Notes: generated from the sequence alone by a model not told the origin. 64,000 nt of DNA from Stramonita haemastoma (GCA_030674155.1 CM060342.1:22446974-22510973), one strand, 5' to 3'; counted from the first letter of the stretch, positions 9,896-20,601 are shown. Numbers and translations: made by a program.

Positions 9896-10252
9896 CCGGC
9901 AATCACACAAACAGGAAGACATTATTATCTCCAAAGGCCAATCTGTGCAGGTGATGAGCAAGCCATTTAAACATAAATGAAGCAAGAAAAAATCTAAAAA
10001 GAAATCCAAGATGATAGTAGTACTACACTAATGTATCATGACCTTCACTCTGTCTATTATCTTGCTACATTTTTTTTTTTTACAATTTTAATGTCTACAT
10101 TTTTATTTACTACAATATACAAAATATAAATCTAATAAATCTCCAAGAGCTGTATCATCAAAGAAATTTATCACACAGCGCTATCATATACAGTAAAGTC
10201 TTACCTGTTTACGTAAAAAAAAAAAAAAAATGCGATGAGTGACAGAGCCATG

Positions 10253-10535
10253 CCTTGCAAGGAACAAGTAAAAGTTGACTACTGAAGTGCTGGTGTTGAT
10301 GAAGTCCTGGTGTTGATGAAGTCCTGGTGTTGATGAACTGCTGGTGTTGTTGAAGTCCTGGTGTTGATGAAGTCCTGGTGTTGATGATGTCCTGGTGTTG
10401 ATGAAGTGCTGGTGTTGATGGAGTGCTGGTGTTGATGAAGTCCTGGTGTTGATGAAGTCCTGAGAGTGGTACAGTTCAGGCGATGGTAATGACTGAAGTC
10501 TGAGAGATGATGGAATATCTTGCAATGATGAAATT
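10253..10535 (-). repeat. 17-mer block GTTGATGAAGTSCTG (A2 block 4)
   Basis: About eleven monomers, several with TGCTGG in place of TCCTGG. The acceptor-like sequence is a T-run followed by GACAG. The donor is changed to GC (TTGCAAG/GCATGG). Confidence 0.8.
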
Positions 10536-10924
10536 CTGTCAAAAAAAAAAGAATACTAGCTAAAAAGAAGAAATTGTACCAGATTATAAGCAAAGCAATT
10601 AAAACAAAATGAATGAAATGATATCAAGAAGAACCAAATCATCACAGACTACAATACAGTTTAACATGAATGCATCATGACTTCATGCAGTCTTCTTCCT
10701 TGTGACTTTTTTTTTTTTTTTTACAATTCTATTCAGTACATTTCTATTTATAGAAAACTCAACTTATTTAGAATATACACACAGCATCAATTTCATTAAC
10801 TTCCAAGAGTAGTGTCATCAATGTACTTTATGAACATCGTGTCACCAAATCCAGTCCAATTTCAGTTGTTAAAAAAAAAAAAAAAAAAAAAAAAGAATGA
10901 AGAGGACAGGTGACGGAACCATAC

Positions 10925-11824
10925 CTTGAAGGGAACCAGTAAAAGATGATTTCTGAAGTTCTGGCAATGAAGACATCCTTGCAGTGATGAAGTAGTCTGA
11001 ATGTTGACATTGGAAGTCCTGGTGATGAAAAAGTCTTTGCAGTGATGAAGTAGTCCTTTCAGCAATAAGATTCTTACAGCAAGAAGCCCATGTAGTGAAG
11101 AAGTCCTGGCAATAAAGAAGTCCAAGCAATGAAGAAGTGCTGGTAATGAAGAAGTGCTGGCAATGAAGAAGTGCTGGCAATGAAGAAGTCTATGCAATGA
11201 TGAAGTGCTGGTAATGAAGAAGTGCTGGCAATAAAGAAGTCCAAGCAATGAAGAAGTGCTGGTAATGAAGAAGTGCTGGCAATCAAGAAGTGCTGGCAAT
11301 CAAGAAGTCCTGGCAATGATGAAGTGCTGGCAATGTTGAAGTCCTGGCAGTGGTGAAGAAGACGTCCTTGCAGTGATGAAGTTGTCCTTTCAGCGATAAG
11401 ATTCTTACAGCAATAAAGAATCCCTGGCAATAAAGAATCCCTGGCAAAGAAGAAGTCCTTGCAGTGAAGAAGTCCTGGCAATGAAGAAGTCCTTGCAGCG
11501 ATGCAATTCTTGTGGTAATGAAAACATCTTTGCAATGAAGAAGCCCTCGCAATGAAGACATTCGTGCAATAAAGAAGTCCTTGTACTCATGAAGTAATCC
11601 TTGCAGCAATAAGATTGAGGCACTGAAGTATCCCTTGCACCAAAGAAGTCCTTGCAGAGATGAAGTCCTTGCAGTGAAGAAGTCCTTGCAGCAATTAAGA
11701 AGTCCTTGCCACAACAAAAAAGTCCTTGCTGAGATGAAAAGTCCTTGCAGTGATGAGGAAGTCCTTGCAGAGATGAAGTTGTCCTTGCTGAGATTAAAAG
11801 TCCTTGCAGTGATGAAGAAGTCCA
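10925..11824 (-). repeat. Long 20-mer block, left part (A2 block 5)
   Basis: Diverse monomers including AATGAAGAAGTGCTGGC (17 bp) and GTCCTTGCAGTGAAGAA. The 17-bp GTGCTGGCAATGAAGAA subfamily dominates 11120-11330. The donor-like junction on the minus strand is CCCTTCAAG/GTATGG. The block is split by a GATA microsatellite and resumes at 12033. Confidence 0.8.
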
Positions 11825-11826
11825 AT

Positions 11827-11895
<69 letters not shown>

Positions 11896-11906
11896 GAGAT
11901 AGAGAG

Positions 11907-11957
<51 letters not shown>

Positions 11958-12032
11958 GATAGATATAAAGATATATAGAGAGAGATATAGAGAGATATAT
12001 ATATCTATATCTATAAATATATATATATATAA
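11825..12032. repeat. (GATA)n and related AT-rich microsatellite
   Basis: About 35 GATA units with GAGA interruptions, passing into ATATAG and pure AT. It interrupts the 20-mer block: flanking monomers continue on both sides in the same orientation. No other array unit carries it, so it arose or inserted after duplication. Confidence 0.95.
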
Positions 12033-12175
12033 GTCTGTTGCAGTGGTGAAGAAGTCCTTGCAGAGATGAAAAGTCCTTGCAGTGGTGAAGAAGTCCTTGC
12101 AGAGATGAAAAGTCCTTGCAGTGGTGAAGAAGTCCTTGTGCCAATGAAGACCTTAATCTCCCAGCAGATGTAAAA
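12033..12175 (-). repeat. 20-mer block, right part (A2 block 5)
   Basis: A homogeneous run alternating GTGGTGAAGAAGTCCTTGCA with AGATGAAAAGTCCTTGCA. It is a composite period of about 38 bp repeated three times, then the usual CCAATGAAGACC end. Confidence 0.8.
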
Positions 12176-12344
12176 TCTATCAGTAATAGATCAATACACA
12201 GATTATTACTCATCCAGGACAGATCAATACTCAAGATTATCAGGCATCAGCATAGACTATACTGCCATCTTAAGACCATCTTATGGTGATTTCCACACAC
12301 ATACAGTCAGACGTATACTCCAACCTATTTTTTCATACATTCTT

Positions 12345-12897
12345 TTTTTCTTTTCCCTTTTCTTTTTTTTTTGTGGGGCCTCCAACCACCTTCTCTTTTC
12401 CCCTTTCTTTTTTGTGGGGCCTCCAACCACCTTTTCTTTTCCCCTTTCTTTTTTTCCATCTTTTTTTTTCTTTTTTTTTGTGGGGCCTCCAACCACCTTT
12501 TCTTTTCCCCTTTTTTGTGGGGCCTCCAACCACCTTTTCTTTTCCCCTTTTTTGTGGGGCCTCCAACCACCTTTTCTTTTCCCCTTTTTTTTCATTTTTT
12601 TTATGGGGCCTCCAACCACCTTTTCTTTTCCCCTTTTTTGTGGGGCCTCCAACCACCTTTTCTTTTCCCCTTTTTTTTCATTTTTTTTGTGGGGCCTCCA
12701 ACCACCTTTTCTTTTTTTTGTGGGGCCTCCAACCACCTTTTCTTTTCCCCTTTTTTTTCATTTTTTTTGTGGGGCCTCCAACCACCTTTTCTTTTCCCCT
12801 TTTATGTGGGGCCTCCTACCACCTTTTCTTTTCCCCTTTCTTTTTTTTTTTCTTTTTTTGTGGGGCCCCCAACCACCTTTTCTTTTCCCCTTTTTTC
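12345..12897. repeat. Pyrimidine block repeat (S1)
   Basis: Thirteen or so cores. Several are at minimal spacing, giving a regular period of about 37 bp, GTGGGGCCTCCAACCACC plus TTTTCTTTTCCCC plus six T. This is the shortest and most regular form seen. Confidence 0.92.
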
Positions 12898-13296
12898 CAT
12901 CTATTTTCATTTTCTGACATCCAAAATTCATGTCATGTACATACAGACTCATCAAAAAAAGCAAATAGAAAAAAAGATCAAACAAAGTCATGTACGACTA
13001 CTAGTACTACTAAACAACAGGATTTAAAAAAATTTAAAAAAACATACAATGAAACATCCATCCAAACTGAAGTTCTATTAAGACATGAGCATTTTGTTTT
13101 GAAGGAGCACATACTATCAGTAATGCAGAAAAAGGAAATACAAAAATAAAATTTTAAAATAGGCAATTTAAAAAAAAAATCAGCAATGCAAATGTGGAGC
13201 TGATTTTTACAACAGAACCAAGAGTCTTGCTTCAAATAATTATGTCATGGCAACACCTCGGTGATAATCCACAACAACTCCAGTGCACAAACTATC

Positions 13297-13299
<3 letters not shown>

Positions 13300-13374
<75 letters not shown>
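13300..13374. repeat. (CA)n microsatellite
   Basis: About 37 CA units with a single CATA interruption. It occupies the conserved position in the C-type unit. Confidence 0.97.
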
Positions 13375-13377
<3 letters not shown>

Positions 13378-13486
13378 TATGGTCAGAGCATTGTGCTTGC
13401 GCTCTTTTTTCATTCCTTGGCTAAAGCTCCAATGCTCATTAAGTATTGATGTAGAAGCCTTTGTGATGATGAAGTTCAGAAATCAT

Positions 13487-13571
13487 GGCAATGAGGTATA
13501 TTCCAGTTCTGTGGATATACTTTGGTATGGCAATGAGGTATATTCCAGTTCTGTGGATATACTTTGGTGAT
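13487..13571. repeat. 42-bp repeat, two copies
   Basis: Two copies of the 42-mer that starts ATGGCAATGAGGTATATTCC and contains CTGTGGAKATACTTTGGT. It is the short-array counterpart of the 12-copy tract at 42295-42800. Confidence 0.9.
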
Positions 13572-14297
13572 GATGATGTTGATAAACTCTTAATGATGAT
13601 GAAGTCTTGGCACTGATGAGGTCTTGGCATTGATAAAGATTTGAAATTTGATGAAGTCTTGGTGATGATGAAGTCTTGGTGGTAGCATTAGCAGTATATA
13701 TATATTCTAGCGACAATTAAAGTCCTGTGGAGATGTTTAGATGATGACAAAGTCTCAGTAATGACGAAGTCTTCATGTTTATGAACTTTTGATATTGACA
13801 AAGACTTGCCACTTGGCAATGACAAAGCCTTTGCGTTAATGAAGTCTTAGTGTCTTGGTGATGATAAAAATCTTGGTGACGATGAAGTCTTGGTGATGAT
13901 AAAAATCTTGGTGACGATGAAGTCTTGGTGATGATAAAAATCTTGGTGCTGATGAAGTCTTGGTGATGATGAAGTCTTGGTGCTGATGAAGTCTTGGTGA
14001 TGATGAAGTCTTGGTAATGATGAAGTCTTGGTGTTGATGAAGTCTTGGTGATGATGAAGTCTTGGTGTTGATGAAGTCTTGGTGATGATGAAGTCTTGGT
14101 GTTGATGAAGTCTTGGCGTGATATATGAAGTCTCGATGATGACGAAGTTTTGGCGATGACAAAGTTGCAGCGATGATGAAGTTTTCATAATGATGAAGTC
14201 TTGGAGATGATGAAGTCTTGGCGACAATGCAGATGTTGATGTCTCAACTAAGATGAAGTCCTGACAATGGTGAAGTTTTCAGTCCTGGTGATAAGTC
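13572..14297 (-). repeat. 17-bp tract, variant B (TCTTGGTGATGATGAAG), exon-like
   Basis: Monomers use CTTGG rather than CCTGG, and alternate GATGATGAAG with GTTGATGAAG between 14000 and 14120. Near 13860-13940 a 34-bp composite with ATAAAAATCTTGGTGACGATG repeats. The minus-strand boundary is TTCTTATTGTCCTTAG at 14298. The peptide cycle is DFIITKTSSSPRLHHHQ-like. Confidence 0.85.
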
Positions 14298-14811
14298 CTA
14301 AGGACAATAAGAACATAAATACATTATCATCTCAAAACAAAACATTTGGGGGGGGGGGCTATTTCAAAAACGTTTTACCTCATAACTACCATAACAATGA
14401 CAAAAGATCTCTGTGAAAAATCTCCCTCTCATCTAGATTTGATGCTATTTCCTTTTTCTCTCTTTCCCTCCCCCTCCTTTCCCACACAGTGGAGTTTGTA
14501 ACGAACAAGGCATTCAAAACATAATGATTAATAACATCAAGAAAGAAGAAACAAACACTCAAAGATAATAGCACAGTATAATGTTAATGCATGACTTTAT
14601 GTATCCTACATACCTATCACACATTTTTTCAATTTTATTATGTACGTTTCTGTCTATAAAAACCTCAACTTTTTTGGAATACACAAAATATGAATGTCCC
14701 TAATCTTCAAGACCTGTATTATCAGGCACTTTATCAACAGGGTGATATCAGATCAAGTACATACAACGCTATTTATACAAAGAATGAAGAAGAGAGGTGA
14801 CAGAACCATAC

Positions 14812-15326
14812 CTTGAAGGGAACAGGTGAAACCTGACTTTTGAAGTCCTGACAATGAAGGTGTCCTTGCGAAGTAGAAGTCCTTGCAGTGATGAAGAAGT
14901 CCTTGTGGTGGTGAAGAAGTCCTTGTGGTGATGAAGAAGTCCTTGTGGTGATGAGGAAGTCCTTGTGGCAGTGAAGAAGTCCTTGTGGTGATGAGGAAGT
15001 CCTTGTGGCAGTGAAGAAGTCCTTGTGGTGATGAAGAAGTCCTTGTGGTGATGAGGAAGTCCTTGTGGCAGTGAAGAAGTCCTTGTGGTGATGAAGAAGT
15101 CCTTGTGGTGATGAGGAAGTCCTTGTGGCAGTGAAGAAGTCCTTGTGGTGATGAAGATCTTGCGACAAAGAAGTCCTTATGGTGATGAAGATCTTGCGAT
15201 AATGAAGTCCTTGCAGTAATGAAGAAGTCCTTGTGGCAGTGAAGAAGTCCTTGTGGTGAAGTGATCCTGCCAAAGACAAAGTCCTTGCAGTGATGAACAA
15301 GTCCCTGAGAAGTTCTGGTGATGATC
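14812..15326 (-). repeat. 20-mer block GTCCTTGTGGTGATGAAGAA (S1 block 3)
   Basis: About 20 monomers forming a 60-bp higher period (GTGATGAAGAA, GTGATGAGGAA, GGCAGTGAAGAA) repeated four times. The acceptor-like GATTGCCAG at 15327 and donor-like TTCAAG/GTATGG at 14811 are both intact. Confidence 0.85.
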
Positions 15327-15720
15327 CTGGCAATCACACATAAAGGAATAGGTTGCTATCTAAAAATAAAACAACAACAAATCTGTGTAGGTGATGAGCA
15401 AACCATTTAAAATTAAAGGAAGAAAATATCAAGGAGGAAATTAGAGCAGATTGTAGTACAGTAGTTATGTATCATCACCTTCTTTCTGCCCATTATCTTG
15501 CCCATCACCTACATTCTTCCCAATACCTTATCATCTTTTTCTTTTTTTTTACAATTTTAATCCCTACATTTTTATTTACAACTCCCCCCCCCCAACATTA
15601 CAATATACAGAATGTAAATCTAAAAAATCTCCAAAAGCAGTATCATCTGAGAACTTGATCACACAGTGCCATCAGATCCACTACACTCTTAACTGTTTGT
15701 ATATAAAAAGGAATACTTAC

Positions 15721-16055
15721 AGGAAACAAGTAAAAGTTAACTACTTCTGAAGTGCTGGTGTTGATGAAGTCCTGATGTTGATGAAGTCCTGGTGTTGATA
15801 AAGTGAAGTCCTGGTGTTGACAAAGTCCTGGTGTTGATGAAGTCCTGGTGTTGATGAAATTCTGGTGTTGATGAAATTCCGGTGTTGATGAAGTCCTGGT
15901 GTTGATGAAGTCCTGGTGTTGATGAAATTCTGGTGTTGATGAAATTCTGGTGTTGATGAAATTCTGGTGTTGATGAAGTCTGGTGTTGATGAAATTCTGG
16001 TGTTGGTGAAGACAAAAGTCCAAGAGGTGATGAAATATCTTGCGATGATGAATTT
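15721..16055 (-). repeat. 17-mer block with alternative donor (S1 block 4)
   Basis: About 15 monomers of GTTGATGAAGTCCTG or GTTGATGAAATTCTG. The acceptor-like sequence is TTTTTTGGACAG. The usual CAAG/GTATGG junction is missing. In its place the minus strand reads TTTCCT/GTAAGTATTC, a near-perfect metazoan donor. Confidence 0.8.
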
Positions 16056-16427
16056 CTGTCCAAAAAATAAACAAGAATACAGAATAAGCGCTATATAAAT
16101 TCCATGTATTATTAATTTTATCATCACCTGGAAAGAGAAAATTGGAGCCACTTATAAACAAGGCAATTAAAACGAAACGAAAGAAATGACACCAAGAAGA
16201 ACCAAATCATCACAAACTATAGTACCATATGATATGAATGCATCTACACTTCATACAGTCTCCTTTCTTGTAACATTTTTTTACAATTCTATTCAGCACA
16301 TTTCTATTTGTAGAAAACTCAACTTATTTAGAATACACACAGCATTAATTTCATTAACTTCCAAGAGCAGTGTCATCAATGCACTTTATCAACAATGTGG
16401 TACCAGATCCAGTTCAATTAAAATTGT

Positions 16428-16435
<8 letters not shown>

Positions 16436-16509
<74 letters not shown>
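16436..16509. repeat. Poly(A)/(AT)n microsatellite
   Basis: A short A-run followed by about 33 AT dinucleotides, next to the donor side of the S1 20-mer block. It is absent at the same place in other units. Confidence 0.95.
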
Positions 16510-16512
<3 letters not shown>

Positions 16513-16539
16513 AGAAGAGGACATGTAGCAGAAACATAC

Positions 16540-16990
16540 CTTGAGGGAAACCCATAAAAAATGATTTCTGAAATCCTGACAATGAAGACATCCTTGCAAC
16601 CATAAAGAAGATCTTGTAGTGATTAAAGAAATCCTTGTGATGATGAAGATGTCTTTGCAGTGATGATGAAGTATTTGTATTGATGAAGTCCTTGTGGTGA
16701 TGAAGTACTTGCATTGAAGTCATTTTGACAAAGAAGAAGTCTTTGTATTGATGAAGTCCTTGTGCTGGTGAACAAGTCCTTGTGGTGATGGAGAAGTCCT
16801 TGTGGTGATGAAGAAGTCCTTGTAGTAATAAAAAAGTTCTTGTATATGTACTGATGAAGTCCTTGTAGTGGTAAAGAAGTCCTTGTATTGATGAAGAAGT
16901 CCTTGTAGTAATGAAGAAGTCCTTGTAGTAATAAAGAAGTCCTTGTGGCAATGAATAGATCCTTGCAATGTAGACAGACATGAATATGAA
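16540..16990 (-). repeat. 20-mer block with TTGTATTGATGAAG monomers (S1 block 5)
   Basis: Mixed 20-mers, with GTATTGATGAAGTCCTTGTG as a frequent type. The minus-strand acceptor-like sequence at 16991 is CTTTTTTTTTAG, the best in the array. The same boundary in A7 at 40170 reads CTTTTTTTCAG. Confidence 0.8.
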
Positions 16991-17151
16991 CTAAAAAAAA
17001 AGTATACAGTACCTACTGGTTAGCTACTAATTTTACACACATAAAACCATACCCAAAAATTCATGTTGCTTTGACCTCCGTGTTCCAGTCAAACTGCCAT
17101 TGGATTATCAGTCCTAAGGCCACAGCATAGAGTTGCCCACAGCATATATAC
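16991..17151. other. Interval paralogous to 40170-40330
   Basis: Sequence with TACAGTACCTACTG, TTTTACACACATAAAACC and CCTAAGGCCACAGCATAG. It recurs after the A7 block at 40 kb. No gene is visible. Confidence 0.6.

Positions 17152-17191
<40 letters not shown>
17152..17191. repeat. (AT)n microsatellite
   Basis: Nearly pure AT dinucleotides leading directly into a pyrimidine block. The C-type unit at 40929 has the same arrangement. Confidence 0.93.
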
Positions 17192-17192
<1 letters not shown>

Positions 17193-17560
17193 CTAACTTC
17201 CTATTTTTCCCTTTTCCTCCTTTTTTTGTGTGGGGCCTCCAACAATCTTTTTTTTCCCCTTTCATATTTTTCATCTTTTTCTCTCTCTTTTTTTGTGGGG
17301 CCTCCAACCACCTTTTCTTTTCCCCTTTTTTCTTTCTGTGGGGCCCCCAACTACCTTTTCTTTTCCCCTTTTATTTTTATCTTCTTTTTTTTTCTTTTTT
17401 TGTGGGCCTCCAACCACCTTTTCTTTTCCCCTTTCTTTTTTTTAGGGGCCTCCAACCACCTTTTCTTTTCCCCCTTCTTTTTTTGTGGGGCCTCCAACCA
17501 CCTTTTCTTTTCCCCCTTTTTGTGGGGCCTCCAACCACCTTTTCTTTTCCCCATCTATTT
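17192..17560. repeat. Pyrimidine block repeat (S2)
   Basis: Seven to eight cores. The first two are decayed (CCAACAATC, and CCAACTACC in the third). The block then passes into the flank phrase TTCATTTTATGACATCCAAA shared with S1. Confidence 0.9.
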
Positions 17561-17729
17561 TCATTTTATGACATCCAAAATTCATGTCACATAGACAAAG
17601 ACTCATTAAAAAAGCAAACAGAAAAAAGATCAAACAAGGTCATGTACTACTACTACTACTAAACAGGATTTAAAAAAAACAAAAAAACATACAACGAAAC
17701 ATTAATCCAAACTGATATTCTATTATTAG

Positions 17730-18395
17730 CTCACTCCATACTGGGCCCTTTGTATTTATGTGTTCCTCTGGGTACTGGCCATTTGTATAGGTTATTTAAA
17801 AAATTGCCAAAAATAAATAACATGACTTGAAATTTTGAGACATTTATTTAAAAATGGAATAAGCATTGTACCAAGTTTTATAGCCCTTACTTTTATGGTT
17901 CATTTTTTTTGTTGCTGTAGTGAAAAAACATGGATTTTTTACAACTACAAAATTTTGGGTAGTTGCAAATGCATGAAAGGAAAATTTTCAGCATTATTGA
18001 AAAAACATTTTCCTCATAAATCACAATGAGAAATCCTGTAGAATGTAAAAAAGACTATTTGAGTGTGTATGCATTATACAACTTGGAATATATTAGTAAA
18101 ATACAATTGACGAATTTGTAATTTATAATTTTTCATTGTTGTTCGTTTGAACAGGAGGGAGGGACCTATGCTAAGAAAAATCCCTTAGCACAGCAAATAG
18201 ATGCTAACCAGTGACTCCACTGGTCTAAGGTTGAAATATGCTAATTAGACTGTACCAATGGAGGGCTCTGTCTGTGACGCTGGGTGATTACGTCACTTAG
18301 GGAAGTTTTTGAAAGTCGGAAGGGCTATAGCCGTTGTTCGTATACAAGGGGATGGAAATGGACGACGGCTATAGCCGTCGTTAGTATGGAGTGAG
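17730..18395. mobile_element. 666-bp TIR element flanked by TTAG/TTAA
   Basis: The ends are inverted repeats: CTCACTCCATACT on the left and AGTATGGAGTGAG on the right. The left flank is TTAG and the right flank TTAA. The paralogous empty site at 13078 is a single TTAA (CTATTAAGACATGAG). TTAA targets are typical of piggyBac-type elements, but the termini do not start with CCC, so superfamily is open. No transposase frame is present, so it is non-autonomous. Near the right end are two motifs with GGCTATAGCC; the second is the perfect palindrome ACGGCTATAGCCGT. Confidence 0.8.
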
Positions 18396-18555
18396 TTAAG
18401 ACATGAGCATTCTGTTTTGAAGAAGCACGTATTATCAATAATGCCAATGTGGAGCTGGTTTTACAACAGAACCAAGAGTGTTGCTTCAAACAATTATGTC
18501 ATGGCAACACATCTGTGATAATCCAGAACAACTCCAGTGCACAAATTATCCCTCT

Positions 18556-18577
18556 CACTCACACACACACACACAAT
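18556..18577. repeat. Short (CA)n tract fused to 20-mer block
   Basis: About nine CA units, contracted relative to other C-type units. It is followed at once by AATGAAGAAGTCCTGGC monomers. Confidence 0.9.
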
Positions 18578-19222
18578 GAAGAAGTCCTGGCAATGAAGAA
18601 GTCCTGGCAATGAAGAAGTCCTGGCAATGAAGAAGTCCTGGCAATGAAGAAGTCCTTACAGTGATGAAGCCCTGGCAATGAAGAAGCCTTTGCAGTGATG
18701 AAGAAGAGAGTCCTTGCAGTGATGAAGAAGAGAGTCCTTGCAGTGATGAAGAAGTCCTGGAAGTGATAAATTCCTGGCAATGAACAAGCCCTGGCAATGA
18801 ACAAGCCCTGGCCCTGGCCTGGCAATGAAGAAGTGCTGGGAGTGATGAAGTCCTGGCAATGAAGAAGTCCTTGCAGTGATGAAGAAGTCCTTTCAGTGAT
18901 AAGATTCTTACGGCAATAAAGAATCCCATGCAATGAAGAAGTCCTGACAAAGAAAATGTCCTGGCAATGATGAAGTCCTTGCAGAGGTGCAATTCTTGTG
19001 GTAATGAAAACATCTTTGCAAATAAGAAGCCCTCGCAATGAAGACATTCATGCAATAAAGAAGTCTTTGTACTCATAAAATAGTCCTTGCAGCAATAAGA
19101 TTGAGGCACTGAAGAATCCCTTGCACCAAAGAAGTCCTTGCCGCAACAAAAAAAGTCCTTTCTGAAATGAAGAGGTACTTGCTGTGATGAAGAAGTCCTT
19201 GTGCCAATGAAGACCCAACAGA
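18578..19222 (-). repeat. 20-mer block (S2 block 5)
   Basis: Monomers mostly of the GAAGTCCTGGCAAT and GTCCTTGCAGTGATGAAGAA types, ending at the usual CCAATGAAGACCCAACAGAT segment. The minus peptide runs through LPGLLHCQDFFIARTSS. No donor-like junction remains at its left end. Confidence 0.8.
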
Positions 19223-19384
19223 TGCAGAATCTATCAGTAATTGATCAATACATAGATTATTACTTATCCAGGACAGATCAATACTCAAGATTATCAGGCA
19301 GTAACACAAACTATACTGCCATCTTAAGACCATCTTATGGTGACTTCCACACACATACAGTCAGATGTATACTCCAACCTATTT

Positions 19385-19780
19385 TTTCACATTGTTTTTT
19401 TCTTTTTCTTTTTTCTTTTTTTTTCTTTTTTGTGGGGCCCCCAACCACCTTTTCTTTCCCCTTTCCTTTTTTTCCTTTTTTTTTTGTGGGGCCTCCAACC
19501 ACCTTTTCTTTTCCCCTGTATTTTTTTTGTGGGGCCTCCAACCACCTTTTCTTTTCCCCTTTATTTTTTTTTTATGGGGCCTCCAACCACCTTTTCTTTT
19601 CCCCTGTATTTTTTTTGTGGGGCCTCCAACCACCTTTTCTTTTCCCCTTTCTTTTTTTTATGGGGCCTCCAACCACCTTTTCTTTTCCCCTTTTTTGTGG
19701 GGCCCCCAACCACCTTTCCTTTTCCCCCATCTTTTTTTCATCTTTTTTCTTTTTTTTTTGTGGGGCCTCCGACCACCTCA
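19385..19780. repeat. Pyrimidine block repeat (A3)
   Basis: Eight cores; TTTATTTTTTTT and TGTATTTTTTTT spacers alternate. The right edge has CTCCGACCACC and passes into the flank CTCAATGATGGAGTCC. Confidence 0.9.
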
Positions 19781-19859
19781 ATGATGGAGTCCTTGCAGTG
19801 ATGGAGTCTTTTTGAAGTCCTGATGGTGATGAACCTCTGGCGATGAAGAAATCCAGGTG

Positions 19860-20264
19860 ATGAAAAACCAAGAAGTTCCTGTGATGATGATGAAGTCCTG
19901 GTGATGATGAAGATCCGGTGATGATGAAGTGAAGACCTGGTGATGATGAAGACCTGGTGATGATGAAGACCAGGTGATGATGATGAAGACCATGTGATGA
20001 TGATGAAGACCTGGTGATGATGAAGTGAAGACCTGGTGATGATGAAGTGAAGACCTGGTGATGATGAAGACCTGGTGATGATGAAGACCTGGTGATGATG
20101 AAGACCTGGTGATGATGAAGACCTGGTGATGATGAAGACCTGGTGATAAAGTGAAGTCCTGGTGATGATGAAGTGAAGTCCTGGTGATGAAGATCTGGTG
20201 ATGATGATGTCCTGGTGATGATGAAGTGAAGTCTTGGTGATGATGTCCTGGTGATGATGAAGAT
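19860..20264 (-). repeat. 17/22-bp block (A3 block 2)
   Basis: About 22 monomers of CTGGTGATGATGAAGAC, with the acceptor-like TTAGTATTTTCTCCAG at 20265. The duplicate word GATGATGATGAAG marks three-base slippage. Confidence 0.9.
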
Positions 20265-20601
20265 CTGGAGAAAATACTAACAGGAATAGGTTATCATCCC
20301 AAACCAGTGTGTTTTGAGCAAGCCATTCAAAGTAAAATAATAAAAAAAAAGCATCAAACCAGAAGAAACAAATACTCACAGAACATTGTACAGTACTACA
20401 TTAATGCATCATGACTTTATGCATCCTGCCTACCTACCACACATTTTTACAATTTTATTAAAAGTACATTTCTGTTTATTAAAAAAATTCAACTTTTTTT
20501 TTATAGAATATACAGAATCAGAATGTGAAATTCACTAATCTTTAAGAGCAGTGTCATAGGATACTTTATTAACAGGTTGTATTTATTTTTCATTTATTTA
20601 T

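Larger units (their letters stand above)
7997..12175 (-). repeat. Higher-order unit A2 (beta class)
   Basis: The unit opens with the boundary segment 7997-8150, then a pyrimidine block, a 17-mer block, a short block, a 17-mer block and a long 20-mer block containing a GATA tract. Intervals 9515-9788, 9896-10252 and 10536-10924 are non-tandem and paralogous to the A1 intervals. It lacks the SINE and has the beta phrase CATCAAGAAAGAAG. Its short-block acceptor is GATTGCCGG instead of GATTGCCAG, and its block 4 donor is GCATGG instead of GTATGG. Confidence 0.8.
12176..16990 (-). repeat. C-type higher-order unit S1
   Basis: Order: boundary segment, pyrimidine block, flank, (CA)n, two 42-mers, variant B 17-mers, short 20-mer block, 17-mer block, 20-mer block. 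Intervals 12898-13299, 13375-13486, 14298-14811, 15327-15720 and 16056-16539 are non-tandem, AT-rich and paralogous to those of the unit at 41-46 kb. Nothing in them looks like an independent gene. Confidence 0.75.
17192..19222 (-). repeat. Truncated C-type unit S2
   Basis: Contains a pyrimidine block, flank, a 666-bp TIR insertion, a short CA tract and then directly a 20-mer block. It lacks the variant B tract and the following blocks. The CA tract joins the 20-mer block without the usual flank at about 18577, so a deletion or unequal exchange has removed several kilobases. Confidence 0.7.

Noticed and set aside
13487..13571. A conserved secreted peptide encoded by the 42-mer
   Set aside because: No signal sequence, start context or frame preference; openness on both strands makes coding inference unsafe.
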